A stretch of 20,788 nucleotides of DNA from Dolichospermum compactum NIES-806. Its GTDB lineage: Bacteria > Cyanobacteriota > Cyanobacteriia > Cyanobacteriales > Nostocaceae. The DNA lies in assembly GCF_002368115.1 (NCBI RefSeq), contig NZ_AP018316.1, positions 769,673 to 790,460 of the forward strand, read 5' to 3'. Under the pieces are notes generated by a model. The model saw only the letters and a program-made list of their open reading frames with translations, did not search any database and was not told the DNA's origin. The position numbers were made by a program, and so were the translations under genes. Shown piece after piece: positions 15,337 through 20,788 of the stretch. Every line of letters begins with the position of its first letter. Position 1 is the stretch's first letter.

Positions 15337-15483
15337 TGCTAATTAGTTAATTTATGCCTAAATGCTTAACTTGGTTATTTAGCACATCAGAAAAAACATT
15401 CTGATAGCTTGCCTGACGCAGCCATAGCTAAATAAAATACTAGCAGCAAAAACCACAAAAACCTTCACGACAAAGACGGAAAA

Positions 15484-16335
15484 ATGATCCAAAAAATTTT
15501 GTTGGCTGTCTCCGGTTTGGGACACGCGGAAGAAATGCTCAAGAACTTGAAAGAACTACCTTCATTTCGAGGAGCAAAAGTCACAGTTCTCCACGTTGTT
15601 ACTCCACAAAGCACCGCGTCTGTAATGACCGACAAATGGGAAGAGGGGGGCAAAATTCTGGCTAAGGCTATTCAGTATTTAAACTTAGACCCCAGCCAAG
15701 TTTCTTCAATTTTACGTCAAGGTGATCCCAAGGATGTGGTTTGTCAAGTCGCTGACGAAATAGAAGCCGATTTGATTATTATGGGTTCACGGGGAATGAA
15801 GCGACTACAATCAATTTTCTCCAATTCCGTCAGTCAGTACGTTTTCCAATTGTCTTCCCGTCCCATGTTGCTGGTGAAAGATGACATTTATGTCAAGAAT
15901 ATTAAGCGCGTTATGGTGGCAATGGATAATTCTGATGCTGCTAAAAATTGCTTAAATTTAGCGTTGTTTTTACTCCGGGGTGTTACGGGTGGACAATTGG
16001 TTTTAGCTAATGTTAATGCAGATTTAGGTGGTAAATTATCAGGTATTACTGACCTTAAACCAGAGAAGAATTCTGTTTTGGGAATGGCTTTAGCAGAAGC
16101 CGAGAGACAATCTGTAGCTGTGCGTTGTGTTACTAGCAGTGGTAAAACAGGAGAAGAAATTTGTCGTTTAACCAATGAGTTGAATATAGACTTATTATTA
16201 ATTGGTTCTCCAGACCGTCGCCCATCTATTGCTAAGAGTTTTGTTGATATAGATCGGCTAATTGGCTCATCTTTATCTGATTATGTTCGTGTTAATGCTA
16301 CCTGCCCGGTGCTTTTGGCACGTACTACTGGGTAG
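15484..16335 (+). CDS. Tandem universal stress protein (two UspA domains)
   Basis: The 283-aa protein holds two UspA-like domains, about 1-135 and 139-283. Each begins with the usual strand (KILLAVSG; KRVMVAMDNS) and ends with the nucleotide-site region (IIMGSRGMKRLQSIFSNSVS; LLIGSPDRRPS...LIGSSLSDYV) followed by PMLLVKD or CPVLLART. In domain 1 the ATP motif G-x2-G-x9-G-S/T has Asn instead of the last Gly; domain 2 lacks the second Gly. ATP binding is therefore uncertain. The family responds to stress; no specific role can be read. Start ATG 15484 follows GACGGAA. A strong terminator follows the stop, so it is a single-gene unit. Confidence 0.9.
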   Translation: MIQKILLAVSGLGHAEEMLKNLKELPSFRGAKVTVLHVVTPQSTASVMTDKWEEGGKILAKAIQYLNLDPSQVSSILRQGDPKDVVCQVADEIEADLIIMGSRGMKRLQSIFSNSVSQYVFQLSSRPMLLVKDDIYVKNIKRVMVAMDNSDAAKNCLNLALFLLRGVTGGQLVLANVNADLGGKLSGITDLKPEKNSVLGMALAEAERQSVAVRCVTSSGKTGEEICRLTNELNIDLLLIGSPDRRPSIAKSFVDIDRLIGSSLSDYVRVNATCPVLLARTTG

Positions 16336-16360
16336 TGTCTTCGGATTAGCAATTAATAAA

Positions 16361-16400
16361 TAAAAACCCCTGCACTATATTTAGTTTAGGGGGGTTTTTA
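16361..16400 (+). terminator. Intrinsic terminator after the universal stress protein
   Basis: TAAAAACCCC (16361-16370) pairs perfectly with GGGGTTTTTA (16391-16400), a 10-bp stem with a 20-base loop, T-rich at the end (16395-16404). It begins 25 bases after the stop. The A-run on the left arm makes it usable from the minus side too, after psbM. Confidence 0.85.
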
Positions 16401-16482
16401 TTTTATAGACCAGATATTAACTGTCTTTTCCACCGATTTTAAATTGCTCACAAAAGCTAATAGCTGTTCGTAAAGCTGTCAA

Positions 16483-16587
16483 TTAACCTTCAGTCTTGGA
16501 GGTTTGGATGTAAAGCATGATTAAAAACACGGCGGGTACTAATACGAACAAAATGCTCGCTACGAAACCCAAATCATTAACTTGCAT
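16483..16587 (-). CDS. psbM: Photosystem II reaction centre protein M
   Basis: This 34-aa gene is easily missed because of its size. The protein begins MQVNDLGFVASILFVLVP and ends IQTSKTEG. The first nine residues and the single membrane helix (about 8-28) match PsbM, a subunit at the dimer interface of photosystem II. The start ATG 16587 and stop 16483 bound it exactly. It lies 87 bases after the ferredoxin gene on the same strand, so the two may share a transcript. The downstream terminator hairpin (16361-16400) would end it. Confidence 0.97.
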   Translation of the reverse strand: MQVNDLGFVASILFVLVPAVFLIMLYIQTSKTEG

Positions 16588-16674
16588 AGCAAGATAGCCT
16601 TTTGTGTAATTTCGAGTCAACTATTCCAGAATAGCATCATAGATGACGGAGTGAAGCCAAATTTTTTATTGGCT

Positions 16675-16971
16675 TTAAGGTTTGGTGATAACACTAACTG
16701 GTCCATTAACTAGGGTTTGACAAGCTAGACGATAGTTATCAGGCTTGTTTTTGAATTTTTTGGTTTCTAAGTCTGTGCGGGGAGATAGGTTTTCTAGTCC
16801 TTCGACAATTTGGACAACACAAGTGGTACATTGTCCAGCGCCTCCGCAATTGGTGAGTTTGCTGAAAAATTTATAAATATCAATGCCATTTTCTACGGCT
16901 TTTAGTCGAAGGTTAGCACCTTTGGCGACGACTATTTCTCGATTCTCTTTGACAAATTTGATGTTTCCCAT
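16675..16971 (-). CDS. 2Fe-2S ferredoxin, plant/adrenodoxin-like fold
   Basis: The 98-aa protein has the cluster ligands Cys42, Cys48, Cys51 and Cys84 (C-x5-C-x2-C-x32-C). C-x5-C is wider than the C-x4-C of photosynthetic PetF and fits the adrenodoxin-like or other non-PetF cyanobacterial ferredoxins. The sequence around it reads LTNCGGAGQCTTC and RLACQTLVNG. It carries electrons in the cytoplasm; the partner is not known. It starts at ATG 16971. A short stem AAGCCAA/TTGGCTT (16654-16675) lies at the stop, without a T-run, so transcription may continue into psbM. Confidence 0.93.
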   Translation of the reverse strand: MGNIKFVKENREIVVAKGANLRLKAVENGIDIYKFFSKLTNCGGAGQCTTCVVQIVEGLENLSPRTDLETKKFKNKPDNYRLACQTLVNGPVSVITKP

Positions 16972-17053
16972 CGTAGATTACCGGTGATTGAGGATGTGAC
17001 TGGATTAATTATATTGATTTATTGCAGAATATTAAGAACTATTAATTTTATGC

Positions 17054-17085
17054 AAAAAAATAGGACAGGTGGATGTTACCTGTCC
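17054..17085 (-). terminator. Intrinsic terminator after psbK
   Basis: On minus, GGACAGGT (17085-17078) pairs perfectly with ACCTGTCC (17070-17063), loop of seven, followed by TA and seven T (17060-17054). It begins 21 bases past the psbK stop and isolates psbK from the ferredoxin gene. Confidence 0.9.
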
Positions 17086-17106
17086 AAAAAATTGGAGATG
17101 GGTAAT

Positions 17107-17244
17107 TTATCTGAAACCCACTGCTGCTTGCCACACAAATGCAAGTAACAAGAAGAAGACGGGGATAACAGGCAATACATCCACCAAGGGGTCGAAGATT
17201 TGGTAAGCTTCAGGCAATTTTGCTAGTAATAGTGCTGCTTCCAT
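17107..17244 (-). CDS. psbK: Photosystem II reaction centre protein K precursor
   Basis: The 45-aa product begins [20 protein letters not shown] and ends [10 protein letters not shown]. The short presequence (MEAALLLA) is removed in known PsbK to give the mature 37-residue protein starting KLPEAY. One membrane helix covers about 24-40. PsbK binds near CP43 in photosystem II and helps hold plastoquinone and peripheral subunits. ATG 17244 is preceded by AGGTGG about ten bases upstream. It is 187 bases downstream of tgt on the same strand and has its own strong terminator. Confidence 0.97.
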
Positions 17245-17320
17245 GTTTGTTTAAATCCACCTAATAATCAAATACAGCTTTTATATGCGATATGTATTTT
17301 AACATGGTTAGGTGATCCAA

Positions 17321-17348
17321 TTTTGGATTTTGGATTTTGGATTTTGGA
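17321..17348. repeat. Heptamer tandem repeat (TTTTGGA x4)
   Basis: Four perfect copies of TTTTGGA lie between psbK and tgt. This is another short tandem repeat of the cyanobacterial heptamer type. Confidence 0.85.
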
Positions 17349-17430
17349 TTGATTGAGAATCCGGGCGACTAGAAGTCACGGCTACACAGGCGAAACCCAC
17401 CTGCGTTGGTTTTAAAGGGATTGTGTTGAT

Positions 17431-18567
17431 TCAGTTATCGGTTTTTTCTAGTTCAATTTCTGATGGTTCTAACCAATGACCAAAATCGGTGACAAAACGA
17501 TCGCTCAAAATAGATGCGCGAATCTTTTGGGTAAAGCGAATTAGTTCGGTGATGTTATGAATAGTCAACAAAGTATAAGCTAATATTTCCTGCGATCGCA
17601 CTAAATGAGATAAATAAGCCCGACTGAAATTTTCACAGGTGTAACAAGGGCAAGTCTCATCCAATGGTGTAAAATCTTCACGAAACTTAGCATTTTTGAT
17701 ATTCCAGCGTTCACCGGCAACAATAGCTGTTCCATGTCTAGCCCAGCGTGTGGGAATAACGCAATCAAATAAATCTACACCAGAAGCGATCGCTATTGCC
17801 ATTTCTCGATAAGTCCCCACACCCATCAAATAACGGGGTTTATTCACCGGTAACAACGGCGCTGTCGTTTGCACAATTTGCGCCATTAAGTCCGTTGGTT
17901 CACCCACACTCACCCCACCAATGGCATATCCCGGCATATCCAACTGCGCCAATTCTTGAGCAGCACGGGCGCGTAAGTCTAAATATACTCCCCCTTGGAC
18001 AATGGGAAACAATGCCTGATCTGCGCGTTGATGGGCGGATATAGAGCGTTTTAACCAGCGATAGGTTCGGTCTGTGGCGGCTTCAACTTCCTGACGAGTA
18101 GCAGGATAGGGAGGACATTCATCAAAAGCCATGATCACATCTGCACCTAAAACATTCTGAATTTCAATAGAGCGTTCTGGCGTTAATTTAATGATTTGTC
18201 CATCGTGAGGTGAGCGGAAAGTTACACCTTCTTCAGTGATTTTTCGCATTTCGCTCAGACTGAAAACCTGAAATCCACCGGAATCTGTGAGCATGGGACC
18301 AGACCAACCCATAAATTTATGTAGCCCACCACCACCGGCAACGATGGCTTCTCCCGGTTGGAGATGTAAATGATAGGTATTAGCTAAAACCATCTGCGCT
18401 CCTGTTGCTCCCAATTGGGCAGGGGTGATAGTTTTGACATTAGCTAATGTTCCCACAGGCATAAACCTGGGTGTTTCTACAATTCCGTGGGGAGTAGAAA
18501 ATATTCCGGCTCTGGCTTTAGTCTGGCTACAGGTAGCGAGACTTTCAAAGGAAAAATTGGCACTCAA
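17431..18567 (-). CDS. tgt: tRNA-guanine transglycosylase (queuosine tRNA modification)
   Basis: The 378-aa enzyme exchanges guanine-34 of GUN-anticodon tRNAs for preQ1. The active-site LTDSGGFQVFSL holds Asp95 and the nucleophile region VDLFDCVIPTRWARHGTA holds Asp268. The zinc ligands Cys306, Cys308, Cys311 and His337 lie in CPCYTC and TIHN. GGVSVGEP and MGVG complete the family pattern. The start is TTG at 18567: the frame has an in-frame TAG seven codons upstream and no ATG or GTG between, and the translated N-terminus fits. No strong ribosome site is seen. It is separated from psbK by a heptamer repeat. Confidence 0.96.
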   Translation of the reverse strand: MSANFSFESLATCSQTKARAGIFSTPHGIVETPRFMPVGTLANVKTITPAQLGATGAQMVLANTYHLHLQPGEAIVAGGGGLHKFMGWSGPMLTDSGGFQVFSLSEMRKITEEGVTFRSPHDGQIIKLTPERSIEIQNVLGADVIMAFDECPPYPATRQEVEAATDRTYRWLKRSISAHQRADQALFPIVQGGVYLDLRARAAQELAQLDMPGYAIGGVSVGEPTDLMAQIVQTTAPLLPVNKPRYLMGVGTYREMAIAIASGVDLFDCVIPTRWARHGTAIVAGERWNIKNAKFREDFTPLDETCPCYTCENFSRAYLSHLVRSQEILAYTLLTIHNITELIRFTQKIRASILSDRFVTDFGHWLEPSEIELEKTDN

Positions 18568-18886
18568 GGCAAAAATACTAATTAGCTAAATTTATCCATC
18601 AACTTAACATTTCTGGGGCTACTTCAGGCAGTTTGTGGGGGTTTTTGTCTTGTGAGGGTCATACCCTGCAATCCACTATTACCCCAGAGAGGATATGATT
18701 TCTTTAGTTAAGGTTTTGTGATACCTCCTTTCTTCTCAGGACTTACGCAAAATATCCCTCAAACCCTCATTCCTCTGTGTTCTCTGTGCCTCTGTGGTTC
18801 GTTATTACATGAATTATGCGTAAGTCCTACTTCTGCTTCATTCTTCCTCCTGACGGTCACTGAGCGAAGTCGAAGTGCTGACTCCT
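18568..18886. other. 319-base intergenic region with two dispersed repeats
   Basis: Holds the inverted-repeat element copy 3 (18739-18827) and, at 18858-18877, the palindrome-rich CACTGAGCGAAGTCGAAGTG, a sequence I know as widespread in Nostocales. It ends nine bases from the stop of the gene at 18887. A plus-strand frame at 18718-18972 is built on these repeats and is not a gene. The tgt promoter should lie at the left but is not distinct. Confidence 0.55.
18739..18827. repeat. Dispersed inverted-repeat element, copy 3 (complete, 89 bp)
   Basis: GGACTTACGCA (18739-18749) and TGCGTAAGTCC (18817-18827) form an 11-bp perfect terminal inverted repeat. The interior is rich in CTCTGTG units and differs from copies 1 and 2. 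No clear target-site duplication is seen. Confidence 0.8.
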
Positions 18887-19339
18887 TCAAAAAGAATCAC
18901 AAAAGTCGTCATCAATTTCTGCATCCCATCTGGCTGCTAGGACTTGATCCATCATCGCTTCGATCACCGTGACGTTAAATTGGCGATCGCGTCGTGCTTG
19001 CAAAGGTGTAGAAAGGGGAATCAGGCGTAAACACATTTGCTCTTGAATTAAGTCAAAGTAGGTTTCTTTTTGTGGAGATTGTTTTAATTCCAGATAATCA
19101 AAACTATCCACATTCACATATAGTGCATTATTAGTGACTAAGGTAGACCGATGAGAATTAGCGAATACTTCCATTACATCCCCTTCACCCTCACTCAGTA
19201 GCTGATTTTCTTGGGTGTAAATGTAGTGGACTCTACCTAAATCATGCAGTAATCTGCGGATATCGAGTTTATTGACAACTATGCCCGTGTTGACTATGCA
19301 CGGGGCTGGTATTTTTGTGTGGGGTAGATGATGACTCAT
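18887..19339 (-). CDS. Conserved-looking protein of unknown function (150 aa)
   Basis: I do not recognise this gene. The protein starts at ATG 19339 (MSHHLPHTKIPAPCIVNTGI), has a likely mixed alpha/beta core with LDIRRLLHDLGRVHYIYTQE and DSFDYLELKQSPQKETYFDL, and ends in an acidic tail DDDFCDSF. No signal peptide, membrane segment or catalytic motif is visible. It lies between tgt and cobS, and diverges from cobS with a 209-base gap that contains a HIP1 site. Confidence 0.75.
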   Translation of the reverse strand: MSHHLPHTKIPAPCIVNTGIVVNKLDIRRLLHDLGRVHYIYTQENQLLSEGEGDVMEVFANSHRSTLVTNNALYVNVDSFDYLELKQSPQKETYFDLIQEQMCLRLIPLSTPLQARRDRQFNVTVIEAMMDQVLAARWDAEIDDDFCDSF

Positions 19340-19548
19340 AGAGAAATAGCGGGTTATGGAAGGTGAGTGACAACGCAGCCAGACAATCGAAGAGATGGAT
19401 TGTTAATTTCCCATAGTTCCAAAATATTAGGTAGGAGGCGATCGCCTAATCATTGGCGGTAAATTGCCAGTCTGGGAGCAATTGATCATGAGAACATTTA
19501 TATTCATGAATACTGGAAGTATTTGGCTAATTGAACTCTTTCTCAAGT

Positions 19549-20328
19549 ATGGCTAACGTTTTACGCTGGTGGCAACAGCAATTCTTAAATTTAGTTGCGG
19601 CTGTAATTTTCTATACTGCTATTCCTTTACCCTATTTACAAAACTTAGACTTCCAAAAGGTTGCTTGTTTTGCGCCCGTAATTGGGTTGATGATTGGCGG
19701 AATCTTAGGTGGATTAGATACGGGGATGAATTATTTAGGTGTCCCCGTGCTAACTCGTAATGGTTTGGTAGTGGCTGTGTGGATAGCAATTACGGGAGGA
19801 TTACATTTAGATGGAGCGATGGATACGGCTGATGGTTTAGCGGTAGGTGATCCTAAACGCAGATTGCAGGTAATGATGGATAGTGCTACTGGTGCGTTTG
19901 GGGCAATGTCCGCTATTGTAATTATTCTTTTGAAAATAACAGCTTTAGCAGAGATAACTGAAAACCATTATTTTGTATTAATGGCCGCTTGTGGGTGGGG
20001 ACGTTGGGGACAACAAATGGCTATTTGTCAATATCCTTATCTAAAACCAACTGGTAAAGGTGCATTTCATAAACAAGCAATTCGTTCTTATTTGGATTTG
20101 TTACCAAGCTTATTTTTATTGCTGGGTTTAAGTGCTGTTGTTTGGTTAATTCATCCCCAAAAGTTAGTTTTATCTATGGGGATGGTTTTGGCTGGGAGTC
20201 TGATTTCTGTTGTTACCGCAGCTTGGTTTAATTATCAGTTGGGTGGACATACGGGAGATACTTATGGCGCTGTGGTGGAGTGGACTGAAGCATTATTTTT
20301 GTGTGTGGTTAGCAGTTTTTCTGCTTAG
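19549..20328 (+). CDS. cobS: Adenosylcobinamide-GDP ribazoletransferase (cobalamin synthase)
   Basis: The 259-aa membrane protein joins adenosylcobinamide-GDP and alpha-ribazole in the last steps of cobalamin assembly. The motifs GLHLDGAMDTADGLAVGDPK and DSATGAFGA (metal and substrate site) and the GGHTGDTYGA near the C-terminus are all present, with several hydrophobic segments. I choose ATG 19549; a TTG at 19531 adds six residues (MNSFSS) and is possible. Neither has a strong ribosome site. It is not in a cob operon here. Confidence 0.94.
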   Translation: MANVLRWWQQQFLNLVAAVIFYTAIPLPYLQNLDFQKVACFAPVIGLMIGGILGGLDTGMNYLGVPVLTRNGLVVAVWIAITGGLHLDGAMDTADGLAVGDPKRRLQVMMDSATGAFGAMSAIVIILLKITALAEITENHYFVLMAACGWGRWGQQMAICQYPYLKPTGKGAFHKQAIRSYLDLLPSLFLLLGLSAVVWLIHPQKLVLSMGMVLAGSLISVVTAAWFNYQLGGHTGDTYGAVVEWTEALFLCVVSSFSA

Positions 20329-20333
20329 GGTAC

Positions 20334-20380
20334 AGTATGAAAAAAAGAATATCTTTACCAGTTTGTTTCATACTTTTTTT
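20334..20380 (+). terminator. Terminator of cobS, overlapping the facing HNH gene
   Basis: AGTATGAAA (20334-20342) pairs with TTTCATACT (20366-20374), a 9-bp stem with a 23-base loop, followed by a run of T to 20380. Its right part lies within the 3' end of the convergent HNH gene (stop at 20355). Confidence 0.6.
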
Positions 20381-20783
20381 CTTTAGCGAAATGTTTTAAT
20401 GTAGCTCTTGTCACACTTTTTTGATTAGAAATAACCCATTGATGATATTCGGTATGGACATCTTCACAAAGAGGTAAAAGATTCTTTACATTAGTTGCGA
20501 GATCCGGTCGTTCACTAACTCCTTCAATATGATGGATATGGCATTTAATACCTTTTTGAAAAGGTTTTAGAGTTAAGGCGCAATGTTTAGAATTTTTCTT
20601 AACATATTGCATAGCTTGAATTTGTTCTTTATCTAATTCTATACCTCGCAACATTGAATCTTTAAATACATCAGGATTGTTTGCTAAAAATGCCGATATA
20701 TAGGCTCTTGCGGCTAAGTATTGAATTTTTTTCTTTGGATTTTCTTCTCCAAGTGTATTGATTATCGGGATGATAGTGTTTTG
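20355..20783 (-). CDS. HNH-domain protein, N-terminal part uncertain, partial at window edge
   Basis: A 99-aa frame can start at ATG 20654, but the frame is open and coding-like for 43 more codons upstream (KKIQYLAARAYISAFLANN, PDVFKDS). It has no ATG, GTG or TTG there and meets a TAG at 20784-20786, two bases from the window end. The HNH core is HCALTLKPFQKGIKCHIHHI, then NVKNLLPLC and VHTEYHQW, with Cys and His positions matching an HNH nuclease. It may be a C-terminal fragment of a larger protein, or an ORF broken by a nonsense or frameshift change just outside. It has no relation in sequence to the HNH gene at 11802. It faces cobS. Confidence 0.7.
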   Translation of the reverse strand, partial: QNTIIPIINTLGEENPKKKIQYLAARAYISAFLANNPDVFKDSMLRGIELDKEQIQAMQYVKKNSKHCALTLKPFQKGIKCHIHHIEGVSERPDLATNVKNLLPLCEDVHTEYHQWVISNQKSVTRATLKHFAKEKKYETNW

Positions 20784-20788
20784 CTAAT

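Noticed and set aside
16654..16675. Terminator between the ferredoxin gene and psbM
   Set aside because: A 7-bp stem exists but no T-run follows on minus, so I do not call it a terminator.
18718..18972. 84-codon plus-strand frame
   Set aside because: Built from inverted-repeat element copy 3 and another dispersed repeat, and overlaps the 150-aa gene on minus.

Overview
The window looks like chromosomal DNA of a filamentous, probably Nostocales, cyanobacterium. It carries the photosystem II subunit genes psbM and psbK and an AT-rich genome with ten HIP1 octamers (GCGATCGC, at 1300, 2912, 5119, 7448, 9282, 10154, 17592, 17786, 18983 and 19438). It also has short heptamer and octamer tandem repeats between genes and several dispersed hairpin repeats of the kind that fill Nostoc/Anabaena intergenic DNA. 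Genus assignment is by recognition only; no search was run.

Layout. (1) 1-852: the N-terminal part of a large cyanobacterial surface or repeat-type protein. Its reading frame stops exactly where a dispersed inverted-repeat element begins, so it looks broken by insertion. (2) 853-1191: two inverted copies of a double-palindrome repeat. (3) 1192-4913: a YifB/ComM-type AAA+ protein (minus), then a HIT-family protein and an aldo/keto reductase fused to a ferredoxin-like domain (both plus). (4) 4993-6879: a CPA1 cation/proton antiporter with a C-terminal RCK-like domain. (5) 7048-7217: promoter, tRNA-Glu(UUC) and a long terminator hairpin. (6) 7713-10804: an ABC1/AarF kinase-like protein facing a GAF sensor kinase whose phospho-acceptor histidine is replaced by aspartate. 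(7) 11065-12726: a ribbon-helix-helix-like protein, divergent from an HNH endonuclease gene and a small conserved gene. A strong intrinsic terminator lies in the HNH leader. (8) 12917-13744: a polysaccharide deacetylase lipoprotein. (9) about 13960-15336: a TnpB-only IS200/IS605-type element with hairpins at both ends and a likely omega-RNA. (10) 15484-18567: a tandem universal stress protein with terminator, then psbM, a 2Fe-2S ferredoxin, psbK and tgt, all four on minus. (11) 18887-20788: an unrecognised 150-aa protein, cobS, and an HNH protein that runs towards the window edge.

Most genes are single-gene housekeeping units rather than one pathway. The coherent pieces are the small photosynthesis block (psbM, ferredoxin, psbK), the HNH plus 129-aa pair with its structured leader, and the TnpB element. 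No CRISPR array, prophage or biosynthetic cluster is visible. The best candidates for something undescribed are the structured leader before the HNH gene (11683-11786), the covarying palindrome pair (1029-1171), the interleaved inverted repeats between yifB and the HIT gene (2764-2809), and the histidine-less kinase.
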